This document shows, piece after piece, positions 10,705 to 21,836 of a stretch of DNA of 64,000 nucleotides. A program made the position numbers and the translations under genes. The first letter of the stretch is position 1. The number at the start of each line of letters is the position of its first letter. The stretch comes from Rebecca billardiae RCC1528. Lineage: Eukaryota > Haptophyta. Below the pieces are notes generated by a model. That model had not been told where the DNA came from and made no database searches. It saw nothing but the letters and a program-made list of their open reading frames with translations. Where the stretch lies: assembly GCA_965240325.2 (NCBI GenBank), contig OZ251241.1:372001-436000 (forward strand), given 5' to 3'.

Positions 10705-13319
10705 ATGTTCTGCTGCGCGGCGAAGAAGCCGCCTGCGCTCTCGGACCAGGAGAGCACCGACTGGCTCTCAATCCACTCTCGCGGGGGCTCGAACGGCCGT
10801 CGCCTTTCCGTCGGCCTCTTTCGCCTCACGCAAGAGCCGAACGAGGGCGATGGCATCATGGACGTGGTCCGCTACCCGATGTGGGTTATGCCCATCTCGG
10901 CGTTGCTCGAGCTCGACCTCACGCAGAAGCTGCCACCGCACCAGACCCTGCGGGAGCAGGGGCTCCTCCGCGTCTTCACGCCAGACACGGACGCAGGCCG
11001 CGTGCTCTTCGTCTCACACCAGGTTTGCGCACACCCCACGCGGTGCGCCGCCCACCCCGCACCGGCCTGGCAAGGGCTCAGCGCACCGATCCCGCCCCCC
11101 CCGCCCTCCGCCCGCAGTGGTGCGGCGTGAACCACCCGGACCCGTCAGGCGCCCAGTTCGCGCGCCTTCAGCGCGCTCTGGCGAAGCTGAAGACGGGCTC
11201 CATGGCGGTCAAGTCGCACCCGCAGCTGATCATCGGCGGCGGCGCCAAGTCCACTTCGGGCAGTGAGTGGAAGGCGGTGCTCTCCGACCCGACCACGTAC
11301 GTGTGGTACGACTTCTTCTCGGTGCGCGCGCGCCTGGGCCGCCACGGCGGCCCGCGGCGGCCCGCCCACGTCTGCTGCCCGCCCTTGACGCGGCGCTCAC
11401 GACGAGCGCCGCCCCCGCGGCGCGCGCGCGCGCGCGTGCGCTCGCAGGTGCCCCAGCCCTCGCACTCGGCCGACGCGAGCACGATCAAGGACATGAAGCA
11501 CGCCGTGTTCTCGATCCCGTTCTACATCACGCACTCGTGGCGGGTGCTGGTGCTCGCGCCCACCACCAAGCACCACGACGACGACGCGCAGGTGTGCGAC
11601 TACTGGTCGTGGATGGGGCGCGGCTGGTGCAGGCTCGAGGCGATCGTGCACGCGCTCGGCCCGCACGGCGGCGAGCCCTCGCTGCTCGTGCAGGGCGAGT
11701 CGGACGTGTGCTACCGCTCGCACTACGACTGCCTGCACCGGCCGGTGGGGGACGGCCAGTTCAGCGTGCCGGCGGACAAGCGCACGCTCGTTCCGGTCCT
11801 CGTGCGCACGCTCAAGCAGCGGCTGCAGCGGCTGCTGGACGAGGGCAACCTGTTCATGTACCGCTGGACGCGCGCCATGCGCCCCTACTTCCTGCGCGGG
11901 CTGCCCCTCGGCGAGCCCGACGTCGCGCGCCGCTTCCTCCACGCGGAGGAGGCCACGTGGGAGTCGTTCAAGGACGCGTACAAGTTCGAGTCCGCGCTGC
12001 AGGACGACCGGGGCTACACGCCGCTCACGTATGCGGTCATGTCCAACAACGTGGCCGTCGCGCGCGAGCTGCTCGCGCAGCACGGCGCGGACGTGCACGG
12101 CCGCACGCGCATCGTCGAGCGCTCCGACATCGGCAACCTGGGCGGCGACTCGCTGCTGGCCACGTGCATGCAGTCGAACGGCGGCGTGTTCGACCCGGCC
12201 GAGATGATCGCGCTGCTGCTCGAGCACGGCGCAGACCCGCTCGCCCTCTCGCCGCACTCGGGCAACTCGCTGCTGAACGAGGCGGCGATGTGGGGCAACG
12301 CGGAGACTCTGCGCGTGATGATTGAGCTCGAGCCTCGGCTGCTCACGCAGCAGCACTACCCGGCCGAGCTGCACCCGCCCTTCTACCACACGCCCGCGCT
12401 CGCGTGCGCAATCTGGGGGCAGCTCGAGCCTGTGCTCGTGCTGCGCGAGGCGGGCGCGGACTTCAGCGGCCTCGAGTTCATCGGCCACTCTGTCCTCCAC
12501 GCCGCGGCGCACTGGGGTGCGCGCGCGGGCGCGCGAGCGCCGTTGCTCGCCTGCGCGCCGCGCGAGCGCGCGAGCGCGCGCGCGCGCGTGCGTGCCCGTA
12601 CGCACCCTCGCGCGACTTGTCGCCGACGAGCTGTGCGTCGCACGGGCGCTGCCGCCGCGCGCGCCCGCGTGCGCCGCGCGCCGCGCCGTGCGCCGCCGCG
12701 CGCCGCAGGGTACGCGGACGTGCTGCGCGAGTTCCTGCACGAGCCGAGCGCGCTGGCTCACCTGGACGAGGTGGCGACGCCGCCCGTGAACGTGCACGGC
12801 AGGCTGAACGCGTTTGGCAACTTTTTGTACTACGTGCACCGCGGGCTGCACGCGGCCGGGCAGCGTGACAAGATGATCACCTTCATGGCGGACAGCGTGG
12901 GCGGCACGCCGCTGCACGGCGCCGTCTCCGGCGACAACATCCTGTGCGCCTCCCTGCTGCTCAGCGCCAAGGCGGACCCGGCCGTGCGCAACATCCACGG
13001 GGAGACGGCGCTCGAGCTGGCCGAGCGCATGGGGCTGAGCGACATGGCCGAGGTGCTGCGCAGCGAGGGGCGGCGGCGCAGCCTGCCCACGGACGACAAG
13101 CGCGGCGGCACGGACGTCGAGCACAGGCTCTCGCTGCCTGGCGGCGTCGTCGACCTCGACTTTGTGGCGAGGCGCGCGGCGGAGCGCGCGGCCACCAAGC
13201 GCGAGACCCGGGCGAGCACGCGGCGCGCGAGCTCTGGGCGCACGAGCAGTGTCGTCGCGCGGAGCGCGGGTAGGACGTCGACCCCGCGCAATACACGTAC
13301 TGCTAACATGCACACGTAG
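10705..13319 (+). CDS. ankyrin-repeat protein with HET/TIR-like N-terminus
   Basis: Four exons: 10705-11022, 11118-11321, 11448-12516, 12709-13319, giving 733 residues. Phases 0, 0 and 1 all join cleanly. Residues ~98-240 carry the pattern VLFVSHQW ... VWYDFFSVPQ ... WSWMGRGWCRLE. This resembles the SHxW/WxDxxCxPQ/WCxxE layout of HET/TIR-like domains common in algal and protist proteins. Ankyrin repeats follow from ~360 (for example DDRGYTPLTYAVM, GNSLLNEAAMWGN, GGTPLHGAVSGDN, NIHGETALELAERMG). The C-terminus is basic and Ser-rich. Probably a cytosolic signalling or scaffold protein; the substrate or partner cannot be read from the sequence. The longer frame upstream of 10705 has no ATG. Confidence 0.8.
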
Positions 13320-14116
13320 AATTAAACGCGCCACTTTGTGACTTTGTCTGCGCTGTCATCGGTGTGTAACAATCGTCATCATCCCGTGAGCGATAGTACG
13401 GTGATGATTCTGCTGTCAGACCTCCGCGACTACTCGGCCTGGCGGATCACACCGTCAGTCAGTCGGACCGGCGTCCCCGGACGTCGTCGGCCACTGGCCA
13501 GTCTCTGTCTGGCCACGCCCGTACGGCGTGAGCGCGTATTATAAGGCGCCACGACTAACCAGCGCATTATATTGGCGTTGGACAATATGGCTCTGTGCTG
13601 TTCTGAATCTGAGTTCGGCATCCGACGAGGACATGCATATATACAGGTTATCTAATATCTGAGGCGGAGGACGACTCACGGACTCGGATGCTATCAGCTG
13701 CTATGATGCGCGCGATTGCGACGGCCGGGCGCGGCCCGCGCCGCGCGCGGACAGGTGCCGGTCCAGACTGCCGCCTGGGCGGCGGCGGGTAGTACCGTGT
13801 CGGTTAGCACCGTTAGTTAGCAGGCACCTCTGCGGTCCGCCACTGCCGCCCGCGACGGCGCCACCGACACCGTCATCATTGAAGTACATGACTGCTATAG
13901 ACTTTCGTCAACATACGTGCTATGGGGCAAGGGCCTTGCACTGACTACATCACAGGAACTCCCGCTGGCCGCTTATTGATGCTGATGATGAATTGAATTC
14001 AGACGCCAGAATAAGACAGTCCGGAGATCGAACTGAAGGGTCCGGAGTTGTTCAACTACCGGGCCGGGACCGTGGGCCGTGGCCGGGCGCGGGTTCGTCG
14101 CGCGCTCGGCGGCGCG
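13320..14116. other. intergenic, nothing recognised
   Basis: About 800 bp between two plus-strand genes. It should hold the 3' UTR of the ankyrin gene and the promoter of the SPX-EXS gene. No repeat or RNA gene identified. Confidence 0.5.
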
Positions 14117-16891
14117 ATGAAGTTTGGTGCCAAGCTCGAGGTGGCGATCGAGTCGGAGTGGAAGGAGCACTACATGCGGTACGACACGCTCAAGAAGGCG
14201 CTGAAGCGCGTCGACGACGCGCTCGTCGCCGCCCTCAGTGCGGGCGCCGCAGTCGTCGTCGGCGCGGAATCGGCCGAGGCGGTGTCCGCAATGCTCGCGT
14301 TCGCAGAGTTCGAGGAGGCCTTCTTCAGCGCGCTCGACGCGGACCGCGAGCGGGTCGAGGCGTTCTACCACTCGCAGGTCAACTCGTTCGAGGAGGCGCT
14401 CATCGTCCTCGGCCGCCAGCTCGACGGGCTCGCCGCGGCGCCCGTCGGCAAGGGCAAGAAGGACTCGGCCGGCGCCGGAGGGCTCTCCGAGGCGGGGCGC
14501 GCCGGGCTGCGCGACGCGTCGATCGACACGTACCGGCGGCTGCAGCGGCTGCGCAACTACTGCATCCTCAACTTCACCGGCTTCGCCAAGATCCTCAAGA
14601 AGTACCGCAAGCGCGTGTACACGCCGCGCTGCGAGGCGGCTGACTCGGCGCGGCGCGCGGCGCTCACGCGGCGCATGTCGGCGTCGCCGTGGCGCCGCGC
14701 GTCGGAGACGATGCTCGGCAGCCCGCGCCGGACGGCGGAGTACGACTCCGCCGACGGCGAGCCAACCGCGCTCGCGCTTGCCGCGCCGCTCCTCAAGCAG
14801 CCCTCGGCGGGCATGGCCGGCCGCCGCCAGTCGGTGCCGGCGGAGGCGTCGATGGGGCTCGGAGCGGCGCGCGCCGCGCGCACCGCGGCGGTGGCGCAGG
14901 AGGAGGGCGGCGCGGAGTACCCCACGCCGCCGCGCGGCGCGGCGCACCCCATCACCCGCCCGCGCGCCGCCCCGGGCAGCACGAGCGACGACGCGGCCGG
15001 CGCGCCGCCGCCCATCCCCGATCCCTCGCGCTCGCACGAGCGCGCGGTCAGCCTCTCGAGCTTTGTGGCGATGGCGGAGGTGGAGGCGCTGATCGAGGAG
15101 CTCGAGCTGCGCTTCGCGCGCGCGTTCTGCGACGGCGAGATCCGCCTCGCCCGCGCCGCGCTCCTCGTGCGCAAGTCGGGCCGCGCGGTGAACTGGTTCC
15201 ACTTTGCGCGCGGCTTCAAGCTGGGACTGATGGCGCAGCTGGGCGTGTGGGTGCTGTGGTGCGTCGTGGTCGAGGTGCCCGCGGCGGCGCGCGCGGGGGG
15301 CGCGGCGGCGGCGGCGCTGAGCGCGTGGATGACGTGCGTCATGCCCGTCTACCGCGGCGCCGGCCTCCTCTCGCTCGCGCTCTGGGTGTGCGCGGGCTGC
15401 CTGGCCGCGCTCGAGCGCTCGCGCATCAACTACGCGTACCTCTTCGACCAGCCGAGGCTCTCGGCCAGCTCGGCGCGGATGTACGACGGCGCGGTGACGT
15501 TCACGATCGTCTCGCTGGGCTCGCTGCTGCTCTCGCTCAAGGCGATGGGCGGCACCCTCCCCGCGCTCGCGCGCGGCGGCGTCTTCCCGCTGCTCACCTT
15601 CCTGACCGTGCCGACTCTGCTGCTCTGGCCGCTCGCGCGCGCGCGGCTGCTCAGCCGCACGCTGCTCGCGCAGCTGCTCGCGGCGCCGTGCATGCACACG
15701 ACGTTCTTCGCGGCGTTCGTCGCGGACTGGCTCACCTCGCTCGCCAAGCCGCTCGTCGACCTGGCCTACGCCGGCTGCTACGCGCTCAGCGGCGAGTTCC
15801 TGCTGCCACTCGGCGCGCAGGGCGCGTGCGCTCGCTCGCAGCTGCTCGACCGCCTCGTGTACCCAGTCCTGCTCGTGCTGCCGTCCGCAATCCGGCTGGG
15901 GCAGTGCCTGCGCCAGTACTACGACTCGGGGCAGCGGCACCCGGCGCTGTGGAACGCGCTCAAGTACCTGATGACGCTCTCCGTCACCGGCCTCGGCGTC
16001 TTCCACAAGGAGTTCAGCCACCGCGCCGCGCACGCGTCCATCTCCCGATACCAATTCGCATGGCTGACTGTCTACTTCACGTCCGCGCTCTACTCGTTCG
16101 CGTGGGACGTGGCGATGGACTGGGGGCTGGGCGACTGTGCGCTCGCGCGCGCGCACGCGGCGGCGATCCGGAGCGAGCTGCTGCGCTCGCGCCGCGCGAG
16201 CGCGCTCTCGCGCGCGCCCAGCGACGGCTCGGCCGGCACGGCGAGCCCGGCGCCCGGCGGAAGCCCGCGCGCGCGCGCGCACGAGGCGGAGGGCGACGAG
16301 GTCGAGCGAGGCGGCGCGATCGGCGGCGGGCGCAAGCGCGACTCGCTGTCGTCCACCGCGTCGATCACGGACCTGGAGGAGGTGCGCGAGCGCGTGAAGC
16401 GCCGCTCGCTCCTCCTCGGGCACACGTCGAGCGCCGCCTTTGCCGCCGCCGAGAGCGCGCCGCCGTGCGGGCTGCGCGAGCAGCTGCTCTTCCGCGTGCC
16501 CGCCCTCTACTACCTCGCCATCTCGGCCGACCTGTTCGGCCGCTTTGTCTTCCTGTACACGCTCATCCCCGCCGGCGCGCACTTCGAGGTCGACCCGTGG
16601 TTCATCGCGCTCGGCCCGTTCGTCGCGTCGATCGAGCTGCTCCGCCGCGGCATGTGGTCGCTGCTGCGGCTCGAGAACCAGCAGCTCGGCCACGGCCCCG
16701 AGCGCACCTCCACCTCGGTCGACGCCATCCCGCTGCACTTTGACCAGGCGGACGGCGGCCGCGCGGCCTCGGCAGCGCCGCCGCCGCAGCAGTCGCCGCT
16801 CTCCATGGCGCTCGAGGTGGGCAGCTTCGCCGCGGTGGCGGCCGGCGTGCTCGCGTTCGCGTACTTCACGGGCCAGCGCCAGCAGCAGTAA
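14117..16891 (+). CDS. SPX-EXS phosphate exporter (XPR1/PHO1/SYG1 family)
   Basis: Single-exon, 924-residue protein. The N-terminus MKFGAKLEVAIESEWKEHYMRYDTL... is the first SPX helix; SPX domains sense inositol pyrophosphates. A second SPX helical block is at ~150-180 (LRNYCILNFTGFAKILKKYRK). A Ser/Ala-rich linker leads to NWFHFARGFKLGLMAQLGVW, the start of the membrane region, then several hydrophobic helices. The EXS domain is marked by LWNALKYLMTLS and SALYSFAWDVAMDWGLG and ends in LLRLENQQLGH. The family exports phosphate across plasma or Golgi membranes. Family is sure; PHO1 versus XPR1 cannot be decided. The preceding frame contains no earlier ATG. Confidence 0.93.
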   Translation: MKFGAKLEVAIESEWKEHYMRYDTLKKALKRVDDALVAALSAGAAVVVGAESAEAVSAMLAFAEFEEAFFSALDADRERVEAFYHSQVNSFEEALIVLGRQLDGLAAAPVGKGKKDSAGAGGLSEAGRAGLRDASIDTYRRLQRLRNYCILNFTGFAKILKKYRKRVYTPRCEAADSARRAALTRRMSASPWRRASETMLGSPRRTAEYDSADGEPTALALAAPLLKQPSAGMAGRRQSVPAEASMGLGAARAARTAAVAQEEGGAEYPTPPRGAAHPITRPRAAPGSTSDDAAGAPPPIPDPSRSHERAVSLSSFVAMAEVEALIEELELRFARAFCDGEIRLARAALLVRKSGRAVNWFHFARGFKLGLMAQLGVWVLWCVVVEVPAAARAGGAAAAALSAWMTCVMPVYRGAGLLSLALWVCAGCLAALERSRINYAYLFDQPRLSASSARMYDGAVTFTIVSLGSLLLSLKAMGGTLPALARGGVFPLLTFLTVPTLLLWPLARARLLSRTLLAQLLAAPCMHTTFFAAFVADWLTSLAKPLVDLAYAGCYALSGEFLLPLGAQGACARSQLLDRLVYPVLLVLPSAIRLGQCLRQYYDSGQRHPALWNALKYLMTLSVTGLGVFHKEFSHRAAHASISRYQFAWLTVYFTSALYSFAWDVAMDWGLGDCALARAHAAAIRSELLRSRRASALSRAPSDGSAGTASPAPGGSPRARAHEAEGDEVERGGAIGGGRKRDSLSSTASITDLEEVRERVKRRSLLLGHTSSAAFAAAESAPPCGLREQLLFRVPALYYLAISADLFGRFVFLYTLIPAGAHFEVDPWFIALGPFVASIELLRRGMWSLLRLENQQLGHGPERTSTSVDAIPLHFDQADGGRAASAAPPPQQSPLSMALEVGSFAAVAAGVLAFAYFTGQRQQQ

Positions 16892-17827
16892 GCCATAGCT
16901 GGGGCTCCGCCGTGGGATCGTCTTTATCGAGAATTGAGATGACCGTTGATCCGTGACCGGATGATGTGGACGACGAACTGTCGTCGCGTGTATTATACAA
17001 GTAACTGCGTGCTGATATATATGATATATATATATATATAATGTGGACGTTATTGATAGGGAATTCTAGCTATATATAATTATTAAAGTTCTGAGTGTCT
17101 ATGAGCGACGCCATTCGCCAAGAATCCGGCTCGCATGGCATTCCTGTGTTGTCCCGCGCGCACCGTCGCGCGCAGGAGTCGACTGGTCAGTCTGGTGCGC
17201 TGCCAATCTGGCCCACAGCGGCGCACCCGCAGCGGACTCGGTCGGTTACCGCTCATCGTAATTCGGATCGATCAGGCTTCGCTTTCGGGGCGCCATGGGG
17301 TTGCTCACGACGAAGGCGCCGAGCTGGGCGGGGGGATCGCCTGCATCGGGCACTGCCGGGTGCACTCTCCGCTGCAGGAGGTGCACCGCAGTCGCGCAGC
17401 CCCTCTGCTCGGTAAGGTCGCTGGCTGTCTGTGTGGCCCGGCTCCCCGCCTGATCGTTCAGGCGGCGCGACGACATCAGCATCTGTCCTCGCCGCGTCGC
17501 CCCTCATGCAATGGCCTCTTGCTCTCGCCGCTGTCGCGTCAACCCGCACGCTTCATCATCGTTTGCCCGCCCGCCCACCCTCGGCCTCTGGCGGAATATG
17601 GAATGGGTTCCATACGTACGTGCACTGCAGTGAGTCAGCGAGCCATCAGCCTTAATCGACCTTGCTCAGTGACTGACGACTCGCGGGCGCCCTCTCGACC
17701 TCGGGCAGCAGCTCAACCGCCACGCCGCTGCCAGCGCCCGCTGTCGTTCGTTGCTCAAATCCCAACATAGCTAACCTGATCGTTCCATCGGATCATCGTG
17801 GAGACGTGGTCGTCTACTCTCCACGAC

Positions 17828-19725
17828 TAGGTGGGCCCACTGGCCACTGTGGGATTATAGTGACGCAGAGCGCGAGCTCATAGCGCGATGTTTACTTTCG
17901 TCTCGAGCTGGATTCCAGCCCCAGGAGATGGCCCCTGGCCTGCCTGGTTAAAAAACCCGAGTGGTACATGCTGTAAATATAGGGAGTAACGGTGGTCCTG
18001 TTTACTTATTGGAAATGGCCTGTGACCAATGTAACGGCCATGTAACGGGCGTCTTAAACGTGATATATAGGGTCGATAGACGTCACTTTGATATAGCACT
18101 TTGATGAGCTGATCATAGGTCTTCAGCAGCATGCACACCCATTGTCACATATACGGCGTATATGGGCACTGTGAGAATACGGGATAACGGCCGTTACACC
18201 CGTGCGTTACATATACACCGCCATGCTGATCAGCATGGCTGCCATAGTATTTCAGACTGTTTCAGACTGCTCTCGTAGCAGCCGTACGGCGTGCATGTGA
18301 CACCTAAGAATTTTTCCAACCCTTCTACCCTCGAAGGATGAGTCTTAAGGAGCCGTGGGCAAAGATTGAGCCGCACCGAGTCGCGGCGCCAGCCCGCCCG
18401 CCGTGGTCAAGGCAAGCAGGAGTGGTGCACGCGGCGCCGGGCCCATCCAGCAGCCCGCAGCGTAAACACGGCGGACAAGGTTCGTCGAGAGCTCATCTGT
18501 GGCGTTCAAGGCAGGCACTGCTATGCATCGAACGCCTATTCTCATGCCCCGACCTAACCGTTGCTCTACACTGCGACCAAGCTGTGTCCGAGCTGTCCTC
18601 AGCTTGACCGTCCTTTGCCTAACTGTGCGCAACGGCCGCTTCGTCGCAGCGCCGAGCTGGCTCGCCGTGGTGCGCGCGCGCGCGTAGCGATGTGCACTCA
18701 TCACCGCTTCCTGCGTGGCAGCAGGGCGAGACATGGCTCGCAGGTAAGCTGATACGCCTGCTGACCGTGCACCGGCGTCGGCGGCGCCACCAACGTCCTC
18801 GGGCAGGCTCACGAAGGGCTCAAATCACTGGTGAACGCATCAACTGTACTGTCCGCAGCGAGCACGGCGCACAGCGGATGACCAAGCAGAGGCGGGGCGA
18901 CTGCTGTGCGGCCGCGCGGGGGGAGTAGCTGGGCTCTTGAGGTACGCGTAGAGCCACGACAGGGCTCAACAAGCGCATCAGCTGCGATCTACCCGGCTTG
19001 ACGCGCAGCCCGACCTCGTGCAATCGTGTGGCTCGAGGCCCTCCAAGGGGCTCGTAGCTTCCAAACACCTGAGGTGCGTCGGCACTGAGAGTTGAGTCGA
19101 GGCCGGGGAGGTAACAGACGGCACACGCATCCACTTTGACCGCTGTTTGACCATCAGATCCTTCCCCAAGTGCCCACGATCATGTGAATAGCCACAGCGT
19201 TCGGTCACACCGCGCAGACTTCCGGGGACCTGACCGACGAGGCGGGTCTCCGCAGGGCCACAGAAGTAGCTGGGCCTTGCCAGGATACCATGCATATGCT
19301 GTCCGAGTAACGCTCCGGAGTGTCCGAGTTGATTCGAGTGCGTCCCAAGCTCGCGTTGTGCACGCATTACAATCCTCAAAGCTGTTCCGGTGTTTGAACG
19401 CGCGACTGTCGGCGAGAGATGGCGGACCGGGAAGATGACCCAGGGATGAACCGTTCGCATGGCTCGTTTCAGAGGGCTACGCAGTATGCCACGGGCGTGC
19501 GGCGCAGCGTGCCTCGCATGGTAGGCGGGCAAGCGCGGCGGACAACGCGCTGACGACGCGCACAGGTCGATCCCGGTCATCGTTTTCGCGAGCGACCGGC
19601 TTCCCGGACCGGGAGTTTGGCGGCCTGGAAAAAAGGGACTTCAGCGCGAGAAAAAGAGCACGGCTGCGGTCCGAAAAAGCCAGAGAGATTGTGTTTTCAT
19701 TTTTAAATGGCTGTGGGCCCACCTA
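17828..19725. mobile_element. 1.9 kb DNA transposon with paralogous empty site
   Basis: The ends are perfect 13-bp inverted repeats, TAGGTGGGCCCAC at 17828-17840 and its complement at 19713-19725. Flanking direct repeats CCACGAC (17821-17827 and 19726-19732) are a 7-bp target-site duplication. The uninterrupted site exists once at ~3193-3199 (minus strand) in the other copy of the host repeat. Short minus-strand frames inside (18345-19580) give no recognisable transposase, so it is probably non-autonomous or decayed. Superfamily unassigned: a 7-bp duplication does not fit TTAA-type elements, and hAT would normally give 8 bp. Confidence 0.75.
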
Positions 19726-19813
19726 CCACGACGCCGCGCGCCGCGATCATCCAGCTCCAAAGTCCAGTCGTACCCGACGCCTTGTACGAGCCGGGCATGG
19801 CGGAGTGGCTAGA

Positions 19814-20009
<196 letters not shown>

Positions 20010-20023
20010 GACGGGGTATGCAA

Positions 20024-20230
20024 CGGGCAAGCGTCAGGCTCAGAGTGCAGCAGACGTACATAGAATGCGTCCGCGCCTTCCGACCAGGTCAGGTGCCCAG
20101 TGCGCCGCACCCGCAGCCCTGCTGCCCCCCTGAGGGAGCGGGGCCGCCGGGATGGAGCACCGCCTCGGCCAGGGGCACGCGGCGGCGACGGCAGATGCCG
20201 CCGCGTCCGAGCGCCTTCCGGAGCAAGTTG
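20024..20230 (+). repeat. partial copy of the 145-bp TIR element
   Basis: This segment, beginning AAGCGTCAGGCTCAGAGTGC, matches 25309-25495 with scattered substitutions and small indels. It therefore contains the left terminal repeat and adjoining interior of the element at 25292-26208. The right half is absent. Confidence 0.7.
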
Positions 20231-21836
20231 ACAGGCGCAAATATTCGGAAGGCGCCGCAATAAGTCTCGGTCTGTAACTCACTCTTAGCACTGGCACGAC
20301 CGCGCGCGGTAGTCCGTAGGCGTAATTAATCTGCGCTATATATAAATCGTCGCGTCTGCAATAGTGTCGGACTGATGAATGAATGAACCATAGTGACACT
20401 GTCAGTGACATACAGCAGATGACGACACGGGCTGTCAACGGTGGCATCACAGGCTGCGTCGTCACCCGACCGGTAAATATTACGGCCGCGGCCGCGGGCG
20501 CGGTTCATTTGCAGCCGCGCTCGGATCACGATTCACGGTGATCTATAGGCGCCTAACGGCGCAGGCATCAGGCCTGTTTGATTTCTACCAGATTTCATTT
20601 ACTATGTCACGGCGACAAACCCGTGCCCGCCAGTGGGAATCGGTGTCACGCCCCGATCGGGGACGCAAAGGCTCCGGCGGGAAGCCGAGACGCACGACTC
20701 CGAGGGCCACGGTGCACTCAGCGAGGAGTGATGAGTGCACCAATCTAGCTCCAGTGTCGCTGCTCCCAGCCGTTGAGGAGGAGTTGCGTCCCCGAGCAAG
20801 GCACCATGGGTCGCTCCAGGACTCTCCGCGCGCTCGCGCCTGCGCGGCGAGCGCGCTTGCAGGCTTGTTCTCATCATCTTAGCCAAGACTGCAGCCTGCC
20901 AAATGCGCGATGACGCGTGCGTACGCCTTTCGGCGTGTCATGGGTGCGTGTGGCACGCACCGTGTCGTAGTCTACGCCGAGGAGGCTTGACAATCCGGCC
21001 AGCCGACCTGCCGCGATCACGTTTAAATGCAGGCGGCAGGCTGCATGCGAGCGCACGCAACGGAAGCATCTCAAGCTCGACAAGGTAGTGGCGGCGGAGC
21101 GTGTAGAGCTGGTTTCGATGGCAGACTGTCTTTCTATCAACCGGCCTTGGTCGTTACATGGCACGGGCTGGACGCAGCCAACACAGAGTGCTTGCAGCTT
21201 GCAGCAGGCCCGCCGCCGCCGACTTCGCGCCGCGGCTCGTCGCGCACGTGCGCCGCGAGTAACCCCTGTGTCAAGGCGAAACACCTCGGCAAGTCGAAGC
21301 AGCATGTCTTGGTAACGTCTTTCGCCGCAGCTCAGCGTCTTAGTACGAGGATTTGCCAACGACGTGCCGCGGGGCCGCCAAGCTACTCTTGCACTACCGC
21401 CGGCAGCCGCACCAGCGGGCTGAAGCCGCCATTTTAGCATTTTACCGCGCGTTTTCGCTCCTCGTACGTAGAATTAAAAACAGGCCGGCCATCAGTTATT
21501 AATCGAAAAAACCGCGTCGTAGTAGCTAATAAGTACATTACGTCGTCCGGCTGGCTGTCATCGGCGGCGTGGCCACTCGGCCGTCGGGCCTCCGATGATA
21601 GGGCACAGGCACTAGTTAGTCACTCACAGGCTGGGCCCCGCCGACTCGCCGAGCGTCGTTGCGGTTGGACTCCGTCGCAACAGTCACTCGCAGCCGCTCT
21701 TGCGTCACGGAGCCATCGCCGCCCGCGGCCCGCACGAGCAGCGTGCCCGCGCTCCGACGAGACTGCACAGGGCAGCGGGGCCAGGCAATGGCGACAGCTG
21801 AGCTGCACAGGTCACGCCAGCGAGAGCGTTCGCCGT
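20231..21836. other. 1.6 kb intergenic, nothing recognised
   Basis: Open frames of 90-190 codons occur on both strands (for example 20538-20882 plus, 20874-21440 minus), but none shows a domain, a consistent codon bias or an intron model I can support. The last ~400 bp are AT-richer and should contain the homeodomain gene's 3' UTR. Confidence 0.4.

Noticed and set aside
18820-19134. Minus-strand peptide with LHEVGLRVKPGRSQ, reminiscent of a reverse-transcriptase palm segment
   Set aside because: A single weak resemblance with no YxDD box, RNase H or neighbouring pol motifs. It lies inside the TIR-bounded DNA element.
20874-21440. 188-codon minus-strand ORF
   Set aside because: No domain and competing frames of similar length on the plus strand.
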